A DNA stretch of 64,000 bases from a beta proteobacterium KB13 (GTDB taxonomy: Bacteria; Pseudomonadota; Gammaproteobacteria; Burkholderiales; Methylophilaceae): positions 1,045,400 through 1,109,399 of the forward strand of contig DS995299.1 of the NCBI GenBank assembly GCA_000156155.1. The letters are read 5' to 3'. Below, piece after piece: positions 51,380-59,685 of this stretch; the first letter of the stretch is position 1; each line of letters begins with the position of its first letter. Below the pieces are notes generated by a model that saw nothing but the letters and a program-made list of their open reading frames with translations, was not told the DNA's origin and made no database searches. A program made the translations under genes and the position numbers.

Positions 51380-52570
51380 TTACTCAACAATCTTTGCAAC
51401 AACACCCGCACCAACGGTACGGCCACCTTCACGAACAGCGAAGCGTAAACCTTCTTCCATCGCGATCGGAGCAATCAATGTTGCTGTAATCGATACGTTG
51501 TCGCCTGGCATTACCATTTCTGTACCTTCTGGTAACTCCACAGCGCCTGTTACGTCTGTTGTTCTAAAGTAGAACTGAGGACGATATCCATTAAAGAATG
51601 GAGTGTGTCGACCACCTTCATCTTTACTTAAACAGTAAATTTCAGCAGTAAATTTTGTGTGTGGTGTAATTGAACCTGGTTTCGCAAGCACTTGGCCACG
51701 TTCAACATCTTCACGTTTTGTACCTCTTAAAAGCACACCCACGTTGTCACCTGCTTGACCTTCGTCAAGTAACTTACGGAACATTTCTACACCAGTACAT
51801 GTTGTTTTTTCAGTTGCTTTGATACCAACGATTTCAATCTCTTCGTTGACCTTAATAATGCCACGCTCTACACGGCCGGTTACCACAGTACCTCGACCAG
51901 AGATAGAGAACACGTCCTCTACTGGCATCAAGAAGGTACCATCCACTGCACGCTCTGGAGTTGGGATGTATGAGTCAAGTGCTTCCGCAAGTTTAAGAAT
52001 TGCTGGCTCACCAATCTCAGATTGGTCACCTTCAAGAGCTTTAAGAGCAGAACCCATGATAATTGGAGTGTCATCACCTGGGAATTCGTATTTATTTAAT
52101 AAGTCACGAACTTCCATTTCTACTAATTCGAGTAATTCTTTGTCATCCACCATATCAGCTTTGTTAAGGAATACAACGATGTATGGCACACCCACTTGGC
52201 GTGATAAAAGGATGTGTTCACGAGTTTGTGGCATTGGGCCGTCAGCTGCAGAACATACGAGAATCGCACCATCCATTTGAGCAGCGCCGGTAATCATGTT
52301 TTTCACATAATCCGCGTGGCCTGGGCAATCAACGTGAGCATAGTGACGAGTTTCAGTTTCGTATTCAACGTGAGCAGTATTAATCGTAATACCACGAGCT
52401 CTTTCTTCAGGAGCTGAATCAATCGCTGCATAATCTTTAGCTTCACCACCGTGTTTCTTAGTCAGAATCGTTGTGATCGCAGCTGTTAATGTTGTTTTAC
52501 CATGATCCACGTGGCCAATTGTGCCGACGTTAACATGGGGTTTGGTACGCTCAAATTTACCTTTAGCCAT
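51380..52570 (-). CDS. tuf: Elongation factor Tu, copy 2
   Basis: This 396-residue EF-Tu is identical in sequence to copy 1 (35187-36377), with the same G motifs. It lies in the conserved tRNA Thr-Tyr-Gly-Thr - tuf - secE position of tufB in other proteobacteria. Its upstream region starts with the last codons of fusA, showing that it was overwritten by copy 1. Confidence 0.99.
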   Translation of the reverse strand: MAKGKFERTKPHVNVGTIGHVDHGKTTLTAAITTILTKKHGGEAKDYAAIDSAPEERARGITINTAHVEYETETRHYAHVDCPGHADYVKNMITGAAQMDGAILVCSAADGPMPQTREHILLSRQVGVPYIVVFLNKADMVDDKELLELVEMEVRDLLNKYEFPGDDTPIIMGSALKALEGDQSEIGEPAILKLAEALDSYIPTPERAVDGTFLMPVEDVFSISGRGTVVTGRVERGIIKVNEEIEIVGIKATEKTTCTGVEMFRKLLDEGQAGDNVGVLLRGTKREDVERGQVLAKPGSITPHTKFTAEIYCLSKDEGGRHTPFFNGYRPQFYFRTTDVTGAVELPEGTEMVMPGDNVSITATLIAPIAMEEGLRFAVREGGRTVGAGVVAKIVE

Positions 52571-52598
52571 AATATATTCCTTAAAAAATTACTCTTTA
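51380..52598. repeat. Duplicated tuf segment, copy 2 (in tRNA-tuf locus)
   Basis: This segment matches 35187-36405 base for base as far as I can compare by eye. Its upstream edge carries TAAAGAGTAA, the 3' end of fusA including its stop codon, with no fusA gene here. The flanks then differ at once: tRNA-Thr upstream and tRNA-Trp downstream. Confidence 0.93.
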
Positions 52599-52615
52599 AA
52601 ATAAACAAACTACTC

Positions 52616-52690
<75 letters not shown>

Positions 52691-52704
52691 GATTCCTTTA
52701 ATTC

Positions 52705-52778
52705 TGGAGCGGGCGATGGGAATCGAACCCACGAGATCAGTTTGGAAAACTGAGGTTTTACCATTAAACTACGCCCGC
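52705..52778 (-). tRNA. tRNA-Gly (anticodon TCC)
   Basis: The 74-base cloverleaf has acceptor arms GCGGGCG/CGCCCGC, anticodon loop TTTCCAA with TCC, T-loop GGGTTCGATTCCC and encoded CCA. It is equivalent to E. coli glyT in the same cluster position. Confidence 0.98.
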
Positions 52779-52823
52779 TTTATCCTCCGAATACCCATGT
52801 AAAATCTGTCTTACAGAATTAAA

Positions 52824-52908
52824 TGGTGGAGGGGGTAGGATTCGAACCTACGTACTCAGAGAGAACGGATTTACAGTCCGTCGCCTTTAACCACTCGGCC
52901 ACCCCTCC
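52824..52908 (-). tRNA. tRNA-Tyr (anticodon GTA)
   Basis: The 85-base class II tRNA has acceptor arms GGAGGGG/CCCCTCC, anticodon GTA within CTGTAAA, a long variable arm (TTCTCTCTGAGTACG region) and encoded CCA. It is equivalent to E. coli tyrU. Confidence 0.98.
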
Positions 52909-53001
52909 CAACCGAACCCGAAATTATCCATTTAAATTATTGAAATGTCAAACAAAAATAAGGGTTTATGATGATTTTTTTAAATAAATTTTTTGTAAAA
53001 G

Positions 53002-53077
53002 TGGTGCCGGATGTCGGATTCGAACTGACGACCTTCGCATTACAAGTGCGCTGCTCTACCAACTGAGCTAATCCGGC
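53002..53077 (-). tRNA. tRNA-Thr (anticodon TGT)
   Basis: The 76-base cloverleaf has acceptor arms GCCGGAT/ATCCGGC, anticodon loop CTTGTAA with TGT, T-loop CAGTTCGAATCCG and encoded CCA. It is first in the tRNA cluster, about ten bases after the predicted transcription start, equivalent to E. coli thrU. Confidence 0.98.
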
Positions 53078-53093
53078 AATTGAAAAGAACGAT

Positions 53094-53122
53094 ACTATAA
53101 CAACTTTTTTATGAAAATTGAA
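53094..53122 (-). promoter_or_regulatory. Promoter of the tRNA-tuf-secE transcription unit
   Basis: TTCAAT (53122-53117) and TATAGT (53099-53094) on the minus strand are separated by 17 bases, with TGT forming an extended -10. The predicted start near 53087 is ten bases before tRNA-Thr. The bases after the -10 (ATCGTTC) are not a GC-rich stringent discriminator. Confidence 0.65.
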
Positions 53123-53129
53123 CAAAAAT

Positions 53130-53495
53130 TTACTTGATTAATTTTAAATGCGGGTTTTTATTTGGGTTTTCTTTAAAGTCTTCATTATTTGCCGGAATTT
53201 CAAAGAATAGCCCGTCCCCATCTTCCTTTGAAAATATTGCAGTAATTTCATTGTAAGCTATAGACAAATGTTCTTCCACCCCATTAAATCTTGCTTTAAA
53301 AGAAATATCGTCTTTATTAAAAGAAAGGTCTTTTGTTGCCGAAGCTGAAATATTCAACGTCAATTCAGCTTCATTTATAAATTGAACTGGAACAATAGAC
53401 TTGCCCATCAACCTCACTGACAAGAAAGGTGTTGTATTTTCATTTGAACACCAATCATATATTGCCTTGATGAGATAAGGTTTTTTTTTATCCAT
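53130..53495 (-). CDS. sspB: ClpXP protease specificity-enhancing factor SspB
   Basis: SspB binds ssrA-tagged proteins and hands them to ClpXP. The 121-residue protein has the substrate-binding fold (PYLIKAIYDWCSNENTTPFLSVRL, NISASATKDLSF, FSKEDGDGLFFEI). It ends in a short hydrophobic-basic peptide (PNKNPHLKLIK) like the ClpX-docking tail of SspB. It follows sspA by 23 bases. Confidence 0.95.
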   Translation of the reverse strand: MDKKKPYLIKAIYDWCSNENTTPFLSVRLMGKSIVPVQFINEAELTLNISASATKDLSFNKDDISFKARFNGVEEHLSIAYNEITAIFSKEDGDGLFFEIPANNEDFKENPNKNPHLKLIK

Positions 53496-53518
53496 GTTAA
53501 ATTGAATTATGAAATAAC

Positions 53519-54115
53519 TTATCTCATTGCTTTTTCAGCAGGTGTCATTGCCTCATCAAATAATGGACGATTAAATAATGAATCAGCATATTTCATTAAT
53601 GGTTTTGCACTTGCTGGAAGTTTTATGCCATAGTGATCTAGTCTCCAAAGTAATGGAGCCATTGCCACATCAAGCATTGAATACTCATCATATAAAAGAT
53701 ATGGTTGCTTATTTAAAATTGGAACTAACTGAAGTAGTCCTTCAGTGATGGTTTTAAGTGCTTTATTTTTTTTTGCAGTATCAGCACCCTCAACGTCTGG
53801 CATGTGAATAAAAAGCTGATTTTCAAAATCTTTTAAAAAAAGCCTTGCACGAGCTCGCATGATCGGATCAGGCGGCATCAACTGTGGATGAGGAAATCTC
53901 TCATCAATATATTCATTAATGATATTAGGATCAGTAAGAACCAAATTGCGTTCTATCAATACTGGAGAATCAACGTATGGACTCAATGTAGTCAACTCAT
54001 CTGGTTTATTATCCATGTCAACATCGATCACCTCGAAGTCCATACCTTTTTCAAATAAAACAATCCTACATCTATGACTCAGAGGATTTGTGGAATGCGA
54101 ATAAAGCTTCATCAT
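53519..54115 (-). CDS. sspA: Stringent starvation protein A (GST-fold RNA polymerase factor)
   Basis: The 198-residue protein has a thioredoxin-like N-terminal half (MKLYSHSTNPLSHRCRIVLFEKGMDFEVIDVDM, SPVLIERNLVLTDPNIINEYIDERFPHP) and an all-helical C-terminal half. As in other SspA proteins, the GST catalytic position is not conserved, in keeping with its role as an RNA polymerase-binding factor. It lies between petC and sspB, a stable betaproteobacterial order. Confidence 0.94.
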   Translation of the reverse strand: MMKLYSHSTNPLSHRCRIVLFEKGMDFEVIDVDMDNKPDELTTLSPYVDSPVLIERNLVLTDPNIINEYIDERFPHPQLMPPDPIMRARARLFLKDFENQLFIHMPDVEGADTAKKNKALKTITEGLLQLVPILNKQPYLLYDEYSMLDVAMAPLLWRLDHYGIKLPASAKPLMKYADSLFNRPLFDEAMTPAEKAMR

Positions 54116-54117
54116 AA

Positions 54118-54822
54118 TTATTTAATATCTTTCCAAAATTCTTTTTTTAAATTAATTACTAAGATCAATAAGATTAAAAGAAAACCGATGACGTAGTAAC
54201 CTATTTTATGTCGTACCAATTTAGCTGGCTCTGACATAAAAACCATATAATTCGTTGTATCCAACACGAACTGATCATATTCCTCAGCTGACAATAACCC
54301 GGGCTTGGTTAATTTCAATTTACTGTCTTCTAAGTTCTGAACGCCTTGTAACTCCCATAAGACATGCGGCATTGCTGCATTTGGATAGACTAAGTTATTC
54401 CATCCAAGCTCTCTAGATTCATCTACATAAAATGTTCTTAAATAACTATAGATCCAATCTTTACCTCTAGATCTTGCCGTAACAGTTAAATTGGGTGGGT
54501 TAGCTCCAAACCATTTTTTAGCTTCTGTGCTGTCCATATTGATATCCATCAACTCACCTGTTTTCTCTGCAGTGAAAAGCAAATTCTCTTTAATCACATC
54601 ATCGCTCAGACCAATATCAGCTAGCCTGTTGTATCTCATGTAATTAGCGCTGTGACAATTTAAACAATAATTGATGAAATTCCTCGCCCCTCGTTGAAGA
54701 GATTGTTCATCATCTAAATTTATTTTTGCATTATCTAAATGATAGGAACCATCTGCTGAAAAAGAAATACTATTATGTAGGCCCATCATCAGGGCAATTA
54801 AAATTGCGATAAATTTTTTCAT
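54118..54822 (-). CDS. petC: Cytochrome c1 of the bc1 complex
   Basis: This is the membrane-anchored c-type haem subunit of ubiquinol:cytochrome c reductase. The 234-residue protein has an N-terminal signal peptide (MKKFIAILIALMMGLHNSISFSADG), the haem motif CLNCHSANYMRYNRL, the axial Met in PNAAMPHVLWEL and a C-terminal membrane anchor (YYVIGFLLILLILVINLKKEFWKD). It overlaps petB by 4 bases. Confidence 0.96.
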   Translation of the reverse strand: MKKFIAILIALMMGLHNSISFSADGSYHLDNAKINLDDEQSLQRGARNFINYCLNCHSANYMRYNRLADIGLSDDVIKENLLFTAEKTGELMDINMDSTEAKKWFGANPPNLTVTARSRGKDWIYSYLRTFYVDESRELGWNNLVYPNAAMPHVLWELQGVQNLEDSKLKLTKPGLLSAEEYDQFVLDTTNYMVFMSEPAKLVRHKIGYYVIGFLLILLILVINLKKEFWKDIK

Positions 54823-56102
54823 TTGTATGTCACTCTCTTCGGAACTGGTTTTGTCTTATCTTTTTTGCTATACCAAGGCATTAAAATAAAGAAAGCAAAG
54901 TAGATGACAGTGAAAATTCTAGCAACAAATGTTGCCCAATCAAGCCCACCTAGAAGAGGAATGAAATTCGGCATTTGTCCCCATACATTTGATGGAACGG
55001 TCCCAAGATAGCCGAGCAGTAAAAAACTAATTACAAAAGCAATAATCCATTTTTTATATAAACTTCCTTTATATCTGATGGACTTCACATTGCTTTTATC
55101 CAACCATGGAACAAGGAACAGGATTAATACTGCAGCGCCCATTGCAGCGACTCCCGGAAATTGGCTATTCAAAATAGGAGGAACAGCACGCAAGATTGAA
55201 TAGAATGGCGTGAAATACCATACTGGAGCAATATGGGCTGGAGTCACAAGCGGGTCAGCTGGAACAAAATTATTATGTTCTAAAAAGTATCCGCCAACCT
55301 CAGGCATAAAAAATATAATCGAGGCAAACACAATCAAAAACACAGTAAGACCAATTAAATCCTTAACTGTATAGTAAGGATGAAACGGAATGCCATCCAA
55401 AGGAATACCGGTCTTCTTATCTTTATTTTCTTTGATTTCAATGCCATCAGGATTGTTCGAACCTACTGAATGTAATGCTGCTAAATGAAGGAAAATAAGG
55501 CCAGCTAATGCAAGCGGGAGTGCAATCACATGAAAAGCAAAAAATCTGTTAAGTGTTGCGTCTGAAACGAGATAGTCACCCCTCACCCATTCTGCTAAAT
55601 CTGGACCAATAAAAGGAACGGTAGCAAATAGATTGACAATGACCTGGGCTCCCCAATAAGACATCTGACCCCAGGGAAGCAAATACCCAAAGAAAGCCTC
55701 TGCCATGAGCAATAGGAATATTAGTACTCCAAAGATCCATAACAATTCTCGAGGCTGTTTATACGATCCATAAATAAGTGCCCTGAACATATGCATGTAA
55801 ATCACAACAAAAAATAATGATGCTCCTGTCGAATGCATATACCGAATAACCCAGCCAAACGAGACATCTCTCATGATGTATTCCACCGAGGCAAATGCAT
55901 GAAGCGCATCTGGTTTATAGTGCATGGTAAGGAAAATTCCTGTCAAAATTTGCAGAACAAATAATACGATAGCCAAGGCTCCAAAGAAATAAAGAAAATT
56001 AAAATTTTTTGGCGCGTAGTAGTGCGTTAAGTGATTTTTAATAAAAGATGAAACTGGAAGTCTCTGATCAACCCAACTCATAAATCCATTATTTTTTTGC
56101 AT
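54819..56102 (-). CDS. petB: Cytochrome b of the bc1 complex
   Basis: The 427-residue subunit carries both b haems and the quinone sites, with eight membrane helices. Visible blocks are FGALAIVLFVLQILTGIFLTMHY, VRYMHSTGASLFF-like GWVIRYMHSTGASLFF, GYLLPWGQMSYWGAQVI, RFFAFHVIALPLAL and a Qo-site motif reading PVWY instead of the common PEWY. The PVWY form is known from several beta- and gammaproteobacteria. It overlaps petA by one base. Confidence 0.97.
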   Translation of the reverse strand: MQKNNGFMSWVDQRLPVSSFIKNHLTHYYAPKNFNFLYFFGALAIVLFVLQILTGIFLTMHYKPDALHAFASVEYIMRDVSFGWVIRYMHSTGASLFFVVIYMHMFRALIYGSYKQPRELLWIFGVLIFLLLMAEAFFGYLLPWGQMSYWGAQVIVNLFATVPFIGPDLAEWVRGDYLVSDATLNRFFAFHVIALPLALAGLIFLHLAALHSVGSNNPDGIEIKENKDKKTGIPLDGIPFHPYYTVKDLIGLTVFLIVFASIIFFMPEVGGYFLEHNNFVPADPLVTPAHIAPVWYFTPFYSILRAVPPILNSQFPGVAAMGAAVLILFLVPWLDKSNVKSIRYKGSLYKKWIIAFVISFLLLGYLGTVPSNVWGQMPNFIPLLGGLDWATFVARIFTVIYFAFFILMPWYSKKDKTKPVPKRVTYK

Positions 56103-56704
56103 TATGCTTCATCCTTTGAATCTTCACCAATCAATATAGTATTTTCATCAAGATATTTATGTGGAGGGACTACTAAGTTTGTCGGTGCAGGCGAGCCCTT
56201 ATACACTCTTCCCGCAAGATCAAATTTTGATCCATGGCAAGGACAGAAAAATCCTCCAGACCAATCATCTCCCATATCTCCTTTTGGCTCTATTTTAGCC
56301 GATGGCGAACAACCAAGATGAGTGCATATGCCAACTACAACTAACATATCAGACTTAATCGAACGTGTAGCATTTTGACAATACTTAGGTTGTTGAGAGG
56401 TCACTTTAAGATTTGGATCTGCTAAGTTTTTATCTAACTTTGGAAGTGATTGGATCATCTCATCTGTTCTATTTAATACCCAAACAGGTTGACCCCTCCA
56501 CTCCGTAGTAATTAGCTCGCCCTTTTTAATTTTTGAGGTGTCCACCTCTACAGATGCTCCCGCGGCCTTAGCCTTTTCACTTGGAGTCATACTTGAAACA
56601 AATGGGATTCCAGCTGCTGCAACTCCCAGACCACCTGTAAGAGCAGTAGCGGTTAACAAAAATTTTCTTCGGTCTTTGTCAAAACCTTTATCTTTTTTCG
56701 ACAT
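56102..56704 (-). CDS. petA: Rieske iron-sulphur subunit of the bc1 complex
   Basis: The 200-residue protein has the Rieske [2Fe-2S] motifs CTHLGC and FFCPCHGSKFD with both His and Cys pairs, and the C-terminal PTNLVVPPHKY. The N-terminus DRRKFLLTATALTGGLGVAAAG is a twin-arginine signal/anchor. It begins the petABC-sspAB unit and lies next to tatABC, whose products would export it. Confidence 0.97.
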   Translation of the reverse strand: MSKKDKGFDKDRRKFLLTATALTGGLGVAAAGIPFVSSMTPSEKAKAAGASVEVDTSKIKKGELITTEWRGQPVWVLNRTDEMIQSLPKLDKNLADPNLKVTSQQPKYCQNATRSIKSDMLVVVGICTHLGCSPSAKIEPKGDMGDDWSGGFFCPCHGSKFDLAGRVYKGSPAPTNLVVPPHKYLDENTILIGEDSKDEA

Positions 56705-56745
56705 TAATTTCCTTTTGAGAAATGTAAATTCAGAATTGAGGATCT

Positions 56746-56775
56746 ATTATACAAAATTTGACTCACTAAATTCAA
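56746..56775 (-). promoter_or_regulatory. Sigma-70 promoter of petABC-sspAB
   Basis: TTGAAT (56775-56770) and a perfect TATAAT (56751-56746) are separated by 18 bases on the minus strand in the 90-base gap between tatC and petA. The predicted start near 56739 leaves a 35-base leader with AAGGA before the petA ATG. Confidence 0.7.
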
Positions 56776-56794
56776 CCAGTAAATGAAAATGGTT

Positions 56795-57508
56795 TTATTT
56801 TGATATGACTTTAGATAAGATCAGGCCTAATTCAAATAATAAAATCATTGGAAGTGCTAAAAATATTTGTGATAACACATCTGGTGGCGTAAGAATCGCA
56901 GAAAGGATAAATGAAAAAACATATAAATACGGTCGCGCTTTTTTTATTTTAGCAATATCAAGAACTTTCAGTTTAACCAAAAAAATTACAATGACAGGAA
57001 TTTGGAAAGCTATCGTAAACGCAAAGATTAAATTTACAAAAAGTTCTAGATAAAAATTAATATCAATTTTTAAATTTAAACCATCAGGGGCAAAGCTCAT
57101 AAAAAAATTAATGATTTCAGGAAATACGACATAAAAACAAAATACAAAAGCTGTAAAAATTAAAACAGCGCTAATTAAAAATATTTTTTTTGCAAAACTT
57201 TTTTCTCCTTCATACAAACCCGGCTTAATAAAAAACCACAACTCAGTAATCAAATATGGGAAGGTCAAATAAAACGCTGATAAAAAAGAAAGCTTCATGG
57301 GAACAATAAAAGTAGATAACAGTTGAGTGGCAATTATCTCCCCGCCAAAAAGGTTAATGCCTCTTAGTAGAGGATCAGAAAAAAAATCATATAAAACTTG
57401 GTGGTTGTAAAAAAAGACTGAAAATAATACTGAAAAAACAACAATTACTCTTAACAGGAGTTTTTTAAAAATAAAAAAATGATCAAGAAAAATAAATTTA
57501 TTTTTCAT
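56795..57508 (-). CDS. tatC: Sec-independent translocase subunit TatC
   Basis: TatC is the signal-recognition core of the twin-arginine translocase. The 237-residue protein has six membrane helices and family blocks LSFLSAFYLTFPYLITELWFFIKPGLYEGEK, and the late RPYLYVFSFILSAILTPPDVLSQIFLALPMILLFELG. The ATG at 57508 was chosen over a TTG at 57532. It overlaps the end of tatB by 11 bases. Confidence 0.95.
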   Translation of the reverse strand: MKNKFIFLDHFFIFKKLLLRVIVVFSVLFSVFFYNHQVLYDFFSDPLLRGINLFGGEIIATQLLSTFIVPMKLSFLSAFYLTFPYLITELWFFIKPGLYEGEKSFAKKIFLISAVLIFTAFVFCFYVVFPEIINFFMSFAPDGLNLKIDINFYLELFVNLIFAFTIAFQIPVIVIFLVKLKVLDIAKIKKARPYLYVFSFILSAILTPPDVLSQIFLALPMILLFELGLILSKVISK

Positions 57509-57716
57509 TCTTTGAAAAGATTTCTTTTTCAATTTTTTTTAACTTCTTAAATGTCTCCTCACGAAAAATTTCTTCTTTGACATTAAAAAATAGATGGTTA
57601 ATTTTTTTAAATATTGTTCCAAGGTAATGAGAAATTTTTGGAATATTTTTTGGATTTACGAACAATACAAAAACAACGACAACAAGAATAAATTCAGAAA
57701 AAGATATATCAAACAT
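57498..57716 (-). CDS. tatB: Sec-independent translocase subunit TatB
   Basis: The 72-residue protein has an N-terminal membrane helix with an acidic residue (MFDISFSEFILVVVVFVLFVNPKNIPKISHYLG) followed by an amphipathic Lys-rich helix. The Glu at position 8 and the VNPK turn (normally GPE/GPK) identify TatB. It is much shorter than E. coli TatB, which has a long C-terminal tail. Its ATG shares a base with the tatA stop (TAATG). Confidence 0.88.
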   Translation of the reverse strand: MFDISFSEFILVVVVFVLFVNPKNIPKISHYLGTIFKKINHLFFNVKEEIFREETFKKLKKIEKEIFSKNEK

Positions 57717-57868
57717 TATTTATCTTTTTTATCCGACTTGTCAGACATACCCTCTTTGAAATTTTTTATGGCAGCCCCAAGATCCTTTCCAATATTTTTT
57801 AATCTTCCGGCGCCAAATATAATCAATACAACCACTAAAATAATTAATAATTCTTTAAAACCGGGCAT
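57716..57868 (-). CDS. tatA: Sec-independent translocase subunit TatA
   Basis: The 50-residue pore-forming Tat subunit reads MPGFKELLIILVVVLIIFGAGRLKNIGKDLGAAIKNFKEG, with the membrane helix, the FGAGRLKNIG hinge (normally FGxxKLPxxG) and an amphipathic helix, then a charged tail. AAGGAGATTG lies just before the ATG. It follows hinT by 11 bases. Confidence 0.93.
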   Translation of the reverse strand: MPGFKELLIILVVVLIIFGAGRLKNIGKDLGAAIKNFKEGMSDKSDKKDK

Positions 57869-57879
57869 ACTCAATCTCC

Positions 57880-58224
57880 TTATATTTTTTTGAGTTGACT
57901 GCTACCACCATAAACATGGAAATGGATGTGAAAGACTTCCTGACCACCGCTGGCGCCTGAATTAATCATCGTTCTAAAACCTTCCAAACCACTTTCTTTT
58001 GCAAGCTTGGTTCCAAGCATCAGCATTCTTCCAAAAATTTCTGAATCCACTCCGTTTTTCTCAGCAGAGATTAGATTTTCAATATGTTGTTTGGGAATAA
58101 TTAGGATATGGACTTTATCGATGGGGTTAATGTCATTAAATGCCAAGAATTCATCGTCTTCATAGACAATGGTTGCTGGTAGTTCTTTATTGACGATTTT
58201 GCAAAAAATACATGAAGTCATCAT
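57880..58224 (-). CDS. hinT: HIT-family nucleoside phosphoramidase (HinT-like)
   Basis: The 114-residue protein has CIFCKIVNKELPATIVYEDDEFLAFNDINP at the N-terminus and the histidine triad HIHFHVYGG near residue 100, the catalytic motif of HinT purine nucleoside phosphoramidases. It overlaps hisE by four bases (ATGA). Position between hisE and tatA is a conserved betaproteobacterial order rather than a sign of function in histidine synthesis. Confidence 0.94.
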   Translation of the reverse strand: MMTSCIFCKIVNKELPATIVYEDDEFLAFNDINPIDKVHILIIPKQHIENLISAEKNGVDSEIFGRMLMLGTKLAKESGLEGFRTMINSGASGGQEVFHIHFHVYGGSSQLKKI

Positions 58225-58535
58225 TTATTCCTGCTAGCTTTTTCCTCTAGTCCAGACATGCCAGATCTTCTCTCAAGCTCACTGATTACCTCTTTTAAGG
58301 TAACTGATTTTTCTGATAACAACACGAGAAGGTGATAGAGAACATCGGCCGATTCATTAATCACGTTTTTTTTATTATCTTGATTAGAAGCAATAATTAG
58401 CTCAATTGATTCCTCGCCAAATTTTTTTTGAATTTCTTCAATTCCTTGAGAAAATAATTTCGCTGTATAAGATAATGACGGGTCGCTATCTTTTTTACTT
58501 TCTATTAATTGTTGTAATTCGTCTAACTCGCTCAT
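58221..58535 (-). CDS. hisE: Phosphoribosyl-ATP pyrophosphatase
   Basis: HisE removes pyrophosphate from phosphoribosyl-ATP, step 2 of histidine synthesis. The 104-residue helical MazG-like protein has SYTAKLFSQGIEEIQKKFGEESIELIIAS and NESADVLYHLLVLL with the metal-binding Glu/Asp residues. It is a separate gene here, whereas E. coli has a hisI-hisE fusion. Confidence 0.96.
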   Translation of the reverse strand: MSELDELQQLIESKKDSDPSLSYTAKLFSQGIEEIQKKFGEESIELIIASNQDNKKNVINESADVLYHLLVLLSEKSVTLKEVISELERRSGMSGLEEKASRNK

Positions 58536-58539
58536 GACT

Positions 58540-58932
58540 TTATTTCTTGTAAATTAATTTTGGGTCTTTCAATACTTCTTCAATAATATTTATTGTATCT
58601 CCATTATCACTAATTTCATTATAAAAACATGAATTCCTTCCCGTATGACATGATATGCCACTCTTTACATTAACCTTAACGAGTAGTGAATCAATGTCAC
58701 AGTCTACAAGAATACTCACCACGTTATGAAAATTACCTGACTCTTCTCCTTTGAGCCAAATCTTATTCCTTGATCGGGAATAAAAATAACACTGTTTAGT
58801 TTCAATAGTCTTAGACAAAGCTTCTTTATTCATCCAAGCCATCATGACAACCTTCATCGAATTATTATCCTGAAGTATAGCGGGGATCAAACCTTGATCA
58901 TTCCATTTTATTTGATCAAAAACATTCATCAT
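58540..58932 (-). CDS. hisI: Phosphoribosyl-AMP cyclohydrolase
   Basis: HisI opens the purine ring of phosphoribosyl-AMP, step 3. The 130-residue protein has [41 protein letters not shown], the metal-binding [11 protein letters not shown] and [10 protein letters not shown] with the zinc-ligand cysteines. It overlaps hisF by 4 bases and precedes hisE by 4. Confidence 0.96.
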   Translation of the reverse strand: MMNVFDQIKWNDQGLIPAILQDNNSMKVVMMAWMNKEALSKTIETKQCYFYSRSRNKIWLKGEESGNFHNVVSILVDCDIDSLLVKVNVKSGISCHTGRNSCFYNEISDNGDTINIIEEVLKDPKLIYKK

Positions 58933-59681
58933 CTAACCTCAATCTTTTTATGGCGCATATGATTTTTAGCTTCCGTAATCGTGTATTCACCAAAATGAAA
59001 TATGCTGGCTGCTAAAACTGCATCTGCTTTACCTTCTATTATGCCATCAACGAGATGATCTAAATTACCTACACCACCAGAGGCAATAATTGGGACATCC
59101 ACTTCTGATGAAATGGCAGCATTCAATTCATTGTCAAAACCAGATTTTGTTCCATCTTTATCCATACTGGTGATTAATAACTCCCCCGCACCTCGTCTCA
59201 CCATCTCTTTTGCCCAAGAAATAGCATTTAATCCTGTTGGGTTTCGTCCTCCGTGAGTAAAGATCTCCCAGTCATTTCCAGTTTTTTTTGCATCGATGGC
59301 AACAACAATACATTGAGAACCAAACCTATCCGCTGCATTGGATACAAGTGACGGGTTGTTAATGGCTGCTGTATTAATACTGACTTTATCTGCTCCCGCA
59401 TTTAAAAGTCTCCTTACATCATTTACAGCCCTGACCCCTCCGCCAACAGTTAGAGGAATAAATACCTGCTCAGCAACACGCTCAATAATACCTAAAATCA
59501 AATCTCTATTATCTGAACTTGCAGTGATATCAAGAAATGTTAATTCATCAGCGCCTTGATCGTTGTATTTTTTTGCAATTTCTACCGGATCACCAGCATC
59601 AATCAAGTCGACAAAATTAACGCCTTTTACAACTCGGCCATTTGTAACATCAAGACAAGGAATAATTCTTTTAGCTAGCAA
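58929..59681 (-). CDS. hisF: Imidazole glycerol phosphate synthase, cyclase subunit
   Basis: HisF uses ammonia from HisH to form the imidazole ring. The 250-residue (beta/alpha)8 barrel has catalytic Asp in [18 protein letters not shown] and in [14 protein letters not shown], plus phosphate sites GGGVRAV and ASGGVG. It lies between hisA and hisI. Confidence 0.97.
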   Translation of the reverse strand: MLAKRIIPCLDVTNGRVVKGVNFVDLIDAGDPVEIAKKYNDQGADELTFLDITASSDNRDLILGIIERVAEQVFIPLTVGGGVRAVNDVRRLLNAGADKVSINTAAINNPSLVSNAADRFGSQCIVVAIDAKKTGNDWEIFTHGGRNPTGLNAISWAKEMVRRGAGELLITSMDKDGTKSGFDNELNAAISSEVDVPIIASGGVGNLDHLVDGIIEGKADAVLAASIFHFGEYTITEAKNHMRHKKIEVR

Positions 59682-59685
59682 TATT

